A DNA stretch of 64,000 nucleotides from positions 206,046,250 through 206,110,249 of the forward strand of contig NC_134570.1 of assembly GCF_050947875.1 (NCBI RefSeq), in the 5' to 3' direction. The notes beneath the pieces were generated by a model. It was not told where the DNA came from. It searched no databases and worked only from the letters and a program-made list of their open reading frames with translations. The first letter of the stretch is position 1, and every line of letters starts with the position of its first letter. Shown piece by piece: positions 47,109 through 56,999 of this stretch. The stretch comes from Dermacentor variabilis (lineage: Eukaryota; Arthropoda; Arachnida; Ixodida; Ixodidae). A program made the translations under genes and the position numbers.

Positions 47109-50100
47109 TTACGCAAGGCTGACCCCTGCACAAGTCTTGCTTCCGTGGCCACTAGGATGAGTGCTCGGAATTTGTCGGAGATGAATTCGGAGCCTCACTC
47201 TGGCATATGCAGCAGTCAGCATTTTGCTTATTCGTTCTTTGTGAGCCATGCATGTGTTCACTGAGGGTTTGTCTATGCCTTCGAGATAGGCTATCAGAGA
47301 ACGAAGTGGCGACTTCATGGTGAAAAATTTGCCTGTGCACCATGAGTTGACAGCGGTGAAATGTTCCTCGTAGTTTTTTAAAGTTTTCATGACATCAGCG
47401 CTTGGATATACGAGGTTTTGCCCATCCCTGACGTATTCCTTGAGTGCAGTCAGGGAAGCATACTGATCGTCAGGCTTGCCAAGGAGAGCAGCCTTGCACT
47501 GCGGACAAGTTATAGATTTCAAAATTCCTTTCAAAATAAAACCGCCAAGGTAAAACAAGATGCGGCACTCGGTTGACGTGAGCTCTTCAATGAACAGAAT
47601 TTCCGTGTCGTTGATTTCATCGACTTCGCTTTCTGCACATTCCTTCTTGCTATGTGCAAGCAGATCGACAAGGTATTCGCGGTCGTCAAGTTCGTAGCTT
47701 GTTGATCTCGGAGTGTGAAGAAAGTGGCTGACGCTGACGAGTCGGAGTGCACACTTCAAGTCATACGCAGTGGGCACTGGCTTCATGAGCCGCACCACAG
47801 AAAAAAGGTTTTCTAGGCAGTCTTGCAACAGCCTGCTCGTGAGGAGGAATTCATACCCTTCACTGCCAAGAAGCACTTCTTGAAGGCGAAGGACAGCCGT
47901 TGTCGCAATTAGGACCCCTGCTTGCGATGGCTTCCACTGAGATCCAGTGCCCATTTTCAGTTCTCTGATGGTGTCTGTTGCCGTGCGTAGTGTGTCCAAG
48001 GCGGCATGATATTTAGTAATGTTCCTGCGGCTTAGCGCCATAGTGGGATGACGCGATGACATGAGGGCATACCACCTAGAAACGAGGTCCATAAACCACG
48101 CTGTTGTTTCGGCCTCTGGCTCAATCACTCCTTCTTTTATTAGGAACCGAATAGCTGGTGGGGCTTCACGGAAGAGCTGGACAGCGACTCCTACTTTCAT
48201 TTTGGTGAAGTGCCCACAACTAATGTGGGTTTCTGACAAATTTGGTGCTACCTTAAGTTCGTTGGCTGCGTCATAATCCAAGACGGCCTGTACATGCTCC
48301 AATTTCACCTTCGAGGCCGTCAGTCCGTTCCTGCTTACTGTAGTATCACTGAGTGTGAAAACTTTTGAGCTTAGAAGCTGTCCTTTCAGGTTCTTAAGGA
48401 CATGTGCCGGGTCCGAGATGAAAAAAAGTTCCTTCCCTTTTAAGGTTGGGTGAGGTATTGAGCACGAAGTTGTCGAATGGCGGTGGCTCGAAAAGCCAAA
48501 TTCTCTCCACATAGCGCGGTTTGCTGCACCCATGTCACATGTGATAACACGGACTCTTAGAGAAATCTGGCTGCATATCTGCACTATTTCCAGGACATAT
48601 GCCTTGAGTACAGAGCCGTCCACGTGCCTACCAGTGAATTCATAGGCTATCACTTGCTTCCATCTCTGGTTTACCCCACCTAGCATAAACACCAAAGCAT
48701 GATTGGCTGGCTCTTCAGGCTTTGAGGGCAACGTCGTTCCTCCCAGAAGCACGTCTTCGCCACGGTCGAGTTCAAATCCGGGTGCTATCTCCATTTCATC
48801 TAAAAAGAGAACGCAGTCTTTCTCCACGTCCTCCATTCCCTCTGCTTTCGACCTCATGACGTCGATCACTTCATGCAGGATACCTGGCAGAAACTTCAGG
48901 CCCTGAATTCTTCTTGCTAACGTTCTGCTGGATGGAAGAGGGTAGCCAATCTTTCTGAGTGTTTCATACCCGGTGGTTCCACAAGCAAATTTAATTTTTA
49001 GACCTTGCTTTACTGTTTGCGCTGACCACGAATTACCATGATTGTTGTTCCGAGAAAGAGCACGAATTTGGTCTTCATTTAAAAACTTCGTATTTCGTGA
49101 GAAATTAGTTGCCTCTTTCTGCAGCTTGCGTACCTGCATCTGTAGTTTTTTGACAGTGTTCTTAGATTCGTTATGATGTTGTCTAAGCTTATTATTGGCT
49201 GCTGTGAGATCTGCAATCTTCTTCCTAAGCTCAGCTGCCTCAGAATCGAGGGGTTGGGTCGCAGTAACTATTGCAGTTTCTTGAAGCCGTGCATCCCTGG
49301 GGGTCGAAGTAAGTTGCCCATTAGCATTGTTGGTTTCCGTAGCCGCCAATCTCTCATTTATCTCCCCGTCTGACGAAGAATCAGCGGGAGAAAATTCCTG
49401 CGTAGTTGAGGGAAGAACGTTTCTCACTTCTCGTGAAGAATTGTGTGCGGCTGCGTCGTCACTGAATAATGCAGGCACGTGTGCATTTCGTTCCCTTGGT
49501 GGCCTTCGCTCTTTAGGAAGTTCTGGAAACAGATAAATAAGAAAAAATGCCCATTACATATATTTAAGATTGTGTTAACTAAAAGCAGAATAGAAGGCGC
49601 GCCAGAAAATTTAATATGTATGCGCATGAATCGTTTCCTCACATAACTTTTTCAAATGTAGATAATGAGCCGATAAGCAACGTGGTAACAAATACCAGGG
49701 TCAGGAGGCATCTCACCTTTGAATGGGAACACCGTTGGTACAGCATTAGGCTTGAGCTTCTTCCACCCATCCGCGCGGTTCTGTTCGAAGCTGCTGGCTT
49801 CGAAATGAGCCTGCAGATGAATTTGATATTGAAATTAGCGGCGCATTTCCGGCTCGATAATGAAAACAATGAAGGCAGCACGCAAGAGAACACAGTAGTC
49901 CAAATATCAGTCGAATTACTCGAATGAGAGCCTCAATCTGCACATAACATATCCTGTCTATCTCATTCACTGACTTAATCCGCCATCGCAGAACGAAGCG
50001 TCGGGTTAACAGGCCAAAGAACAAATTAGTCGAAATATCAGGCGAATTACTCGAATGAGCGCCTCAATCTGCACATAACAACGATCTCTGTTAATCTCAT

Positions 50101-50770
50101 TTACTGACATAATGCGGCGTCGTAGGACGAAGCGTCCGGTTAATAGGCAGCGGAAGCTACCCAACGCCGCACACATGTCAAAAACAACTTCAGAAATCGT
50201 GAGTGAATTAATCAAAATTGGTTCCTGGACCATCCATTTGCACAGTAATTGCCACAGCTTATGTGCCCTTGCTTGTCCTCATGCTCTGTGCCTTGATGCA
50301 ATGTTTGGGCCCAGACCGCAATTCGCTGGCAAGCGCCTAGTAAAGGCAATTACCTTTGAATGAAAAGAAGCGGCGAAAGCACGCGTGGTACGTATTCCCC
50401 AGCGGACACGTGTCGTGCAATTTCGGATGCGAACAAGCAAGCGGCAGACAATGGCCTGTACCGCGCTGTAGTGAAACTCATTTACTTTGTTTTAGTGTTT
50501 CACGCAGCTTTTTTAAGCCGAGCAAGAAGAATATTGAACGACACTTAGCTGCCCAAACGCAACAAAATACAAATAAATCGCAACAAAAACAGCACTGAAC
50601 CAACATGTGGCACTTACGCTGCAGACACACGAGGAGTTCGTCGGTTGCCACTTGTCACGCTTGACTCGCACCAGCCACAGAAGCCGCCTTTTTGGGTCCC
50701 TTGGAAAATGGAACATCCTCCAACCATTTCTCGAATGGTTGGAGCACTGAGGAACACAACATCCAGGCAT
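47109..50770 (-). CDS. P-element/THAP9-like transposase, 3 exons, intact
   Basis: Exons on -: 50770-50618, 49810-49717 and 49522-47109. Junctions are AGC|GTAAGT, TCTGCAG|GC, AAAG|GTGAGA and TTTCCAG|AA. Phases fit, giving about 886 residues (human THAP9 is 903). Residues 1-82 form a THAP zinc finger: CCVPQC gives the first Cys pair, CSAHF gives Cys-x2-His, and AVPTVFPF is the closing AVPT-type motif. Residues 175-223 are a Leu/Lys-rich coiled coil. The RNase H-like core follows, with candidate catalytic Asp324 (LFLDEME), Asp412 (CDMGAANRAMW) and Glu653 (LENLFS), plus FFISDPAHVLKNLKG, characteristic of P/THAP9 transposases. A CPQCK motif near the C-terminus may bind metal. The start at MPGCC is chosen because THAP domains begin there; an in-frame Met lies 27 codons upstream. 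No stop or frameshift was seen. It should cut and rejoin DNA at the flanking TIRs in the nucleus. Confidence 0.92.
49896..50153. repeat. Two-copy tandem repeat, period about 131 bp
   Basis: Units at about 49896-50022 and 50027-50153 share AATATCAG/CGAATTACTCGAATGAG, CCTCAATCTGCACATAACA, TCTCATT.ACTGAC and CGAAGCGTC.GGTTAA. It lies in intron 1 of the transposase gene. Such internal repeats could be transposase-binding or regulatory, but this is speculative. Confidence 0.88.
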
Positions 50771-50913
50771 TCTACGCCGATGAAAGCCGCGCGAACGCAG
50801 CAGCGTTTCGAGGACGCCCGCACAGCAGCGCGGCGAAGTCGACGCGGGCAACGCAATGGCGGAGGGAGCGCGCGAAAACAGGTTTAGGCGGCGCCGGCTG
50901 GTTCAAAGGGTGA

Positions 50914-50952
50914 CCTCACCCTAAGCGGGGGCGCGCGCATCGAGGCACCCTA
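50914..50952. repeat. P-like element right TIR (39 bp)
   Basis: Reverse complement of 46449-46487, ending ..GGCACCCTA next to AAGAAAAC. It lies about 140 bp upstream of the transposase start codon, so the promoter must overlap or adjoin it. Confidence 0.95.
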
Positions 50953-50960
50953 AAGAAAAC
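50953..50960. repeat. 8-bp target site copy 2, shared by two transposons
   Basis: AAGAAAAC lies exactly between the right TIR of the P-like element and the left TIR of the 1359-bp element. Confidence 0.93.
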
Positions 50961-52319
50961 TAGTGTTCCTGTATATGCTCCCGCAGGGAGCAGAGTTGCG
51001 CATAGGTCCGCCGTCGTGATCCAGCTCTGCATCGAAGCCCCTCCTCGCGCGCGCAGGAGCCAAATGCCACGCGGTGTTCCGCCTTTCTCTCTAGTGGTCG
51101 CGAGCTACAAGCGCCAATTGTTCGCAGGCGCTTAGCAAAGGGCAATTCTTAATACAGGCTACACTCGAATGAGTCATTCGTGCAGTCGGAGGGGGTGGGC
51201 TTCCAACCAACCGAAACTTTGTATGTACCTATGTAAACACGCATATACAAACACACACATGAACGTACAAATAGGGGGTAGCACCGCCTTCAGTTCCCCA
51301 AAATAAAATACTCCCGTGGCTCGAACAGCTCCAAAGTTCGCTCGCAAACGCGCAGTACGTTGCCACAAAAGGCGGTGCAATGATTTTCATGCATATGAAG
51401 TTGTCTTATCATTGTCAGAAAGCAAGAAATGTTTTAGAGAGTGTTTAAAACTTCACACACGTAAGCTGGACACTTAGCGCATATTGGCTGCCGAAACCAG
51501 CCGATTAATGACCGTCGCCAAGAGAGCTATCGTGCCTGCAGTTATGTCAGTGACCGTTAACAGAGCGTCATTTATCACTAACCATCGCTCAAAACAGCTG
51601 CACGTTTTCGATACATGCGGTGCAGACACAGATTTAAGCGCATTTCAAATGTTCACATGCGCACATTTTAAGCAAAGCTTACTTTTACGATTCATTCACA
51701 CCGCAGACTAATCAGCTATATAGTATCAGCAAATCTGCAAGTGGAAAAAGATTCAAGATGCAAGAGCTTCTAGATCAAATTTATTTCATACAAGGGAATG
51801 CATGAACGGCTGCTGGCAGCAGGCCAAGTGTGCTGGTTCTTGGAACCTTGGGGGCAGAATTCAAAGAAAATGGGAAGGCAACAAGCTATTAAGAGTAACA
51901 ACAGGTTATTTTTATTGCACTAATCACATCAAGATGGCAAACTTGCAGAGTAATTATTCACACAGTGCAGACTGTAATCTGACAACACATTTTTGGCATC
52001 GTAATGGCACAATACAAGTGCCAGTACGATGTGTTTCGTATCACTTCACCAAGGTCCTTGACTTCACATCGTCGAATACCGTACCTGAAACCCGCAGCTG
52101 CTCCTCTCAACGCACGATCGACGGTCCGCTGATTGCAATGGCGATGGCACTGACGGAAACGACGAGTTCGCATGAGTCGGCGATGCGCCCGTAAAGTTGG
52201 CTTCGCAGCGGCGCGGATCATTTGACGTCATTTTTCGCGCTCGGCCAATAGCTGTGCGAGCGGCGCCGGAAAAGGTATGCGCAACTCTGCTCCCTGCGGG
52301 AGCATATACAGGAACACTG
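50961..52319. mobile_element. Second TIR transposon (1359 bp), non-autonomous
   Basis: TIRs of 44 bp at 50961-51004 and 52276-52319 are identical except for the outermost base (T versus C). They begin (T/C)AGTGTTCCTGTATATGCTC and contain the palindrome GCTCCCGCAGGGAGC. AAGAAAAC flanks both sides. The start resembles the P-like TIR (TAG.GT.CCT shared), suggesting the same transposase group; hAT elements also make 8-bp duplications and start YARNG, so hAT is not excluded. Internal ORFs (for example + 51802-52194) show no transposase motif, so the element would need a transposase in trans. Confidence 0.87.
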
Positions 52320-52327
52320 AAGAAAAC
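52320..52327. repeat. 8-bp target site copy 3 (AAGAAAAC)
   Basis: Follows the right TIR of the 1359-bp element and precedes a truncated LINE 3' end. Confidence 0.92.
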
Positions 52328-52720
52328 GGTAAAGCTAGGGAAACGACGGAGCATATTTTATTAGAATGTGAAGACGTCTACCCAGCGGTCGATTTAGGCA
52401 CCACTGGCCTCCTTGAAGCCCTTGGGTTTAGCGGGAGCACTGGTAAAGCAAACAGGTCCGCAATAGACATTAGTAAGAGGCGATTGGAGGATTGGTGGAA
52501 GAAAAGTAGGGAAACGACAAAAGACGGAGACATATAAAAGCACAGTTCGCAATAGGGGATCAGAAAATTTGGACGTGGTAGTTCATAGTGCTTTTTTTTT
52601 CTTCTTTCATTGGTTAACCTAGGTAGGATATTAGGCAGCATACTAGCAAGAGCTTGGTGGCGCAACCCACCGCCCCGTTCCAAAGGGGACGCTCATAACA
52701 TCCATCCATTCATCCAGGAT
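52328..52720 (+). mobile_element. LINE 3' end fragment (first tandem copy)
   Basis: Starts in GKARETTEHILLECEDVYPA (CCHC-like finger end), then AVDLGTTGLLEALGFSGS and ISKRRLEDWWKKSRET, then the 3' UTR with GCTTGGTGGCGCAACCCACC, CCAAAGGGGACGCTCATAAC and a CATCCATC tail. Same family as 33300-34550. Confidence 0.87.
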
Positions 52721-53215
52721 GTTTATGATAACTCAGAGGGAAGCTCATTACTTTTCGAAGCGAGATCGGGATGCCTCAGAACACGCACCTATAAAGCGAG
52801 ATATAAGACGGAATAAGAAGCCTGTGCTTGCTGCTGTAAAGCTAGGGAGACTGTGGAGCATGTTTTATTAGAATATGAAGACGTCTACCCAGCGGTTGAT
52901 TTAGGCGCCACTGGCCTCCTTGAAGCACTTGGGTTCAGCGACAGCAGTGGAAAAGCAAACATGTCCGCAATAGGCATTAGTAAGAGGCGATTGGAGGATT
53001 GGTGGAGTAAAACTAGGGAAACGACAAAAAACGGAGACGTACAAAAGCACAGTTCGAAATAGGGGATCAGAAAATTTGGGTGTGGTAGTTCATAGTGTTT
53101 TTTTTTTTAACCTATCTAGGACATTGGGCAGTATAATAGTAAGAGCTTGGTGGCGCAACCCACTGCCCCGCACCGTTCCAAAGGGGACGCTCATAACATC
53201 CATCCATCCATCCAG
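52721..53215 (+). mobile_element. LINE 3' end fragment (second tandem copy)
   Basis: Repeats the same 3' terminus with a longer start: FEARSGCLRTRTYKARYKTE, CACCC-type finger, ETVEHVLLEYEDVYPAVDLG, ISKRRLEDWWSKTRETTKNG, 3' UTR and a CATCCATCCATCCAG tail. The final Cys of the finger is Tyr (LLEYED). The two copies lie head to tail, the second inserted in or just after the ATCC tail of the first. Confidence 0.87.
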
Positions 53216-53640
53216 AAAGTGGGAAGTGAGAAACCGGCTTTCTATGCCGGTTTCCCACTTCATAAGCTTTCTATGGTTAACGAAAAAGGGTCAAATTTGC
53301 CCTTACATTGCGGCGCATGCCCTTTGGCTACGCCTGATAAAGCATGCCAGCCTTTGCTGGCTAGAACCAAAATCTTAAGGCGCAGTCGTAACCAGGTAGC
53401 ACGTGAACTCGCAGAGGCTTTCTACATTGATAAGTCAGGTGATAAATGCGTAAGCGATTCTAGTATCAATCTGTATAAGAAAGAGAAAACGTTCTTGGCA
53501 TGTGCGCTTAGGCAATGATTGAATGAAAATTTAGGTATATATATGTATGTGCTTTCTGAATAAAATCAGTCGCGAGTTTGCGCCCGTCCATGTCCTTACT
53601 CGTCCGTGTCTTTTTTTAGCGCAATTCCCTTCTTTAAGTA
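53216..53640 (+). mobile_element. Penelope-like element 3' fragment with hairpin
   Basis: The + frame at 53270-53515 reads SNLPLHCGACPLATPDKACQ, TKILRRSRNQVARELAEAFY and CVSDSSINLYKKEKTFLACA, the C-terminal end of a PLE GIY-YIG protein, then a 3' UTR with GAATAAAATCAGTCGCGAG. It is preceded by a hairpin, GAAACCGGC/GCCGGTTTC with a 7-nt loop (53234-53258), in an extended AAGTGGGAA/TTCCCACTT pairing. Confidence 0.8.
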
Positions 53641-53664
53641 TGTACGACCGACTCGCCCAACAAC

Positions 53665-54185
53665 GTGCTCTCACCAACCATTGATTACTGTCTGATGACA
53701 GAAGGAATTCATGATCAGTTGATAGAAATGGTCATTGATGAGGAAGGGTACAGCAGCATAGGGAGTGACCATAAACGCATCATTTTGAAAATGGAATATG
53801 TAGTTGGGAAAGAGAGCAAGGAGTGCAAAATGGCCAGTCCAAATTTGAACACTGAACAAATAACAAATATCGTCACTAGAGTCGAGAAAGAACTTGACAA
53901 ATGGCCAAATAAAGAGTGGGAATATAGTGAGCTTGTAGCTGCAATAACGGCAGAAATACGGAAAGAGAAACAACATATTCGTTGGAAAGGAAAAAAAAGA
54001 AACCGATAAGCTGGTGGAACAGGGAGATGCAAGAAGCGATCACCGAACAACAAAAAGCCTCCCGAGAGCACAGGCATAGCCTCCTATATTTAATATAGGA
54101 GGCTATGGCACCGGCAAGCAAAGAAGGCGCAGTTGCCGCAGGATGACGTAACCAGTAAATGGGAAATATACCGGCAGAAAAAGTC
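53665..54185 (+). mobile_element. LINE endonuclease fragment
   Basis: The + ORF 53665-54009 begins SPTIDYCLMTEGIHDQLIEM and contains YSSIGSDHKRIILKMEYVVG. The SDH motif is the C-terminal catalytic signature of apurinic-like LINE endonucleases. The linker toward the RT follows, with a palindrome inserted at 54075-54107. The RT is absent. Confidence 0.78.
54075..54107. repeat. Perfect 16-bp palindrome with 1-nt spacer
   Basis: CATAGCCTCCTATATT, T, then the exact reverse complement. It sits inside the LINE linker coding sequence, where it adds a stop. Confidence 0.92.
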
Positions 54186-54214
54186 TATGGTTCAAATACA
54201 AGCAAATTTGTAAG

Positions 54215-54585
54215 TGCGGACCGCAATTTGTATGGGTTGCTGTGATGTGTTGTTATTTACCATGCGCTTCAAAGCTTCAAACTCGGCTCGTATCTCGGCT
54301 AAATTGTTAGAAGTAGTTCGTAGCTTCTACTATTTTCTCCTACTGTGGGTTTTGTGTGATTGGTGTTTGCGTATTCTTAGCATTGTCAGTGGGAGATGCG
54401 ACTTGTGCCCAGCTCACCTTTTTATTTTGAGGGGTGCGGCATGCCAGTAGGACCCCTGGCGTCTTGCTTCGTAGGGCCTCCTTCTTTCTTGTCGGCTGTT
54501 GTTCCTGCTGGGGCACCTTGAGTCGGGATGCTGACCGTTTTCCTCTGGCCTGGCTGCCCGCAACGTCGAACGCGTGAGCGGCCAC
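54215..54585 (-). mobile_element. LINE ORF1 fragment
   Basis: The - ORF reads KVPQQEQQPTRKKEALRSK then RTPQNKKVSWAQVASPTDNA and TQTPITQNPQ. In an adjacent frame LAEIRAEFEALKRMVNNNTS, a short coiled coil, follows. SWAQVASP with a coiled coil fits ORF1 of R1/I-type LINEs in ticks. Assignment rests on memory of similar sequences. Confidence 0.6.
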
Positions 54586-55196
54586 AACAAGTGGGACGAT
54601 ACTCCTAAGTACGTTGAACTAAGTGGTCTTCTGCCTCACGGCCGGGCGTCACGAACGTGTGGTTCCGCAACCACTAATCTGATTTTCGCACCTGCTCAGA
54701 CTTCAAGACAAGCTTCACGCGAGTTTTCGGTCGCCCCGTGGTGCCGAAGCTTTGTGCCGAAGAGCGCCTGCGCAGCCGTTCCCAGTAGCACGCGGTGAGA
54801 ACTTCACCAACTACATAGGAGACGTAGTTGACCTTTCCAAGCCTGTCCATGCACTAATGACCAAATCCGATAAGATCCGCCATCTCTTGAAGGGCGTCCA
54901 AGACGACGCCTTTCAAATGCTCTTATCGAAAAACCCGCAGACCGTCGTCGAAGTCACTGATCTTTGTCAGAGTTATGATGAACTCCGCCGACAACGTCTC
55001 GATCCTGACCCGGCGTTCTCCCACGCAAGATGCCTCTGTATCAAGCTTAGCCGTAGTTCCCGATTACGGCCCCCTGCTCTGCGAGATCAACTTTTCCTTC
55101 AGGCCGAAGTCGCTGAGCACCTGTCTCTACTCAGTGCCGTTCCAAGCTCTACGCCATCTTGGACTCGAAACCTGCGACAAATATGATACAGGAGCA
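54586..55196 (+). pseudogene. Ty3/Gypsy gag fragment, 5' part
   Basis: Frames read NYIGDVVDLSKPVHALMTKS, DKIRHLLKGVQDDAFQMLLS and QTVVEVTDLCQSYDELRRQR, typical of gag of tick Ty3/Gypsy elements (K..HLLKG..D.AF..L). Then VVPDYGPLLCEI and LRQI.DTGAI follow in shifted frames. It is interrupted by a foldback element and resumes at about 55926. Confidence 0.72.
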
Positions 55197-55925
55197 ATTA
55201 AGAGAAAGCTTTAGCTCGGGCCCAACTCCGACGCGGCCTATTCAAATACATGTAAAACGCAAAAACGTTTTTATGAAATAATCCCTGGACCGATTTTGAT
55301 GAAATTTGTTGCATTTGAAAGAGAAAGTTAAATTCTAGTGACTGTTGGAAGCGGAATTTCGATTTAGGGCTTGAATTTTCTTAAAACGATTTTCAAATAT
55401 TTGACCGTTTGAAAAAAATAGTAGCACGAAGTTTACAAGTTGATAGCTATGCATCAAGAACTGATATCGCAGTTCTGTAAACGGCATCCATTAGATCATT
55501 CAAAGCGGACAAATTCAATATGTCATCTTACATCTTACATGAATTTGTTACGTTGGTTACAACGGTTTTACAAAAGTTGTATTTCCCTAAGATTAAATTT
55601 TTTTATATTCATGTGTAACATATTAATTTTGTCCGCTATGGATGTACTTTTAGATTCAATTTACAGAATTGTATTATCATTCTTAGTGGTTGAGTTACAG
55701 AGTTGTAAACTTGATAGGTTCGTTTTTTGAAAATTTTTGATTTTCGCCAATTTTTTATAAAAAATTGACGACCTAACTCAAAAATTCGAAACCAACAGTC
55801 ACTAGATTTTAAGTTTTTCTTTTAAATGCCACAAACCTTGTCAAATTTGGTGCAGTGGTTGCCGAGAAAAACGAATTCTCCTTTTACATGTATTTAGATA
55901 GGAGCACTCGAGCTAAAGCTTCCTC
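55197..55925. mobile_element. Foldback/MITE inside the Gypsy gag
   Basis: The left end TTAAGAGAAAGCTTTAGCTC, with AATACATGTAAAA, GATTTTGATGAAATTTGTTG and TCTAGTGACTGTTGG, is matched in inverted order at the right end (CCAACAGTCACTAGA.., ..TTTTACATGTATT, GAGCTAAAGCTTCCTCTTAA). Arms are about 190 bp and imperfect. AT-rich centre, no ORF. On the host side CAGGAGCAA and GTATCTGAGGCT join into one gag reading frame when the insert is removed. Confidence 0.87.
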
Positions 55926-55990
55926 TTAAGTATCTGAGGCTATTCTGTCCCCACGTGCACCGCCGCCGGCACTTTCAAGCTTTGCAGTGA
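55926..55990 (+). pseudogene. Ty3/Gypsy gag fragment, resumed
   Basis: GTATCTGAGGCTATTCTGTCC continues the frame ..QEQ|VSEAI.. interrupted at 55196, then ends within about 65 bp. Confidence 0.6.
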
Positions 55991-56999
55991 AGACAACTTT
56001 CTCTAGAATCAGATAAATCTTTATGGGTGTTCTGTAAATAATTTATTATTCTGAGTGTACTTCAGCCAGTTATTTAATGTGTCGATTCCACCAGACACTT
56101 TAAAAAATAGAATTTCGGAAACTTTTTTTTTTCGAAAATAACTCGGGAGTTAAAGGGTTTAAGACGTGTGAACTTAATAGCTAGTAAGTCTGGCTCCAAC
56201 ACAGAACAATAGTTGCCTGGCCTAATTTGCCATCTCAGGCACTACAACAATATATATTAACGTTTCACACCTACTTACCTACAAAAGTGTACAAAATGCG
56301 TGCGCCTTTGGTATACCACAGCAATTGTAACACACAACTCATCAAATGAAAATTAACTGGTAACCTAACGAAACCAAGGTGAAACTTCACTACTTCACAA
56401 GCAGGTAGCTTCACGCTCAGGCAGTTCATGTAACAGTATGCTGTGCCATGTTTAGTCGAAGCAGGGTGGTGAGAATGATGTGCGTGCATTGGGGAAATAC
56501 AAGGAGCAGTACGACAACACCTGCCTTCTTGTTTTTGTTTATGCCGCATGAACCAATTAATCGCAACAAAATTATTAATAGAAAAATTGAAGAGTTATAA
56601 TTGGCCTGTACAAGGCACCACTGGCAATAAAACCACCCCCGGCCCTTTTCAATGGGTGCCGCAGTGCTACAGTTGACCTGCCGAGGGGTGCCTGAGCCCA
56701 ATAAAAATTAGAGGGGTCACTTCTTCGTTTCTTTCTTTTTTTCTTTTCGGGGGACTTTCCGCCTGAGGTTAAGCACTGTGGCCTCGCGTGCGGCCGTTCC
56801 AAAACGTTTCGCGACTAATCCGCTGGGGCAGGGCGCATGCGCCTTCGTACCGTGAAGAAGACGGATTGGGTCAGCACCAGTTGGTGGTAGTTGGAAAATT
56901 GGATTATTTAGAAACTTAATAAAATGTATAGATAAAAGGTAGTACAAGCCTACGCTCCAGCATCCAGTCACAATGATGATAAAGTTGATCACATTTTAT
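55991..56999. other. No recognised feature
   Basis: AT-rich; no supported ORF and no repeat family recognised. Confidence 0.5.

Larger units (their letters stand above)
46449..50952 (-). mobile_element. Complete P-element-like DNA transposon (4504 bp)
   Basis: The ends are 39-bp perfect TIRs (46449-46487 and 50914-50952) beginning TAGGGTGCCTCGATGCGCGC and containing a second TAGGGTG near the inner end. 8-bp AAGAAAAC flanks both sides. P elements make 8-bp duplications, and the single gene inside encodes a THAP + DDE transposase, so structure and content agree. The element is unbroken by other insertions. A two-unit tandem repeat lies at 49896-50153. The intact coding region and identical TIRs indicate recent insertion. 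Confidence 0.93.

Noticed and set aside
55197..55925. piggyBac-type MITE with TTAA duplication
   Set aside because: The restored gag sequence has no TTAA at the insertion point, so TTAA belongs to the element ends rather than to the target.
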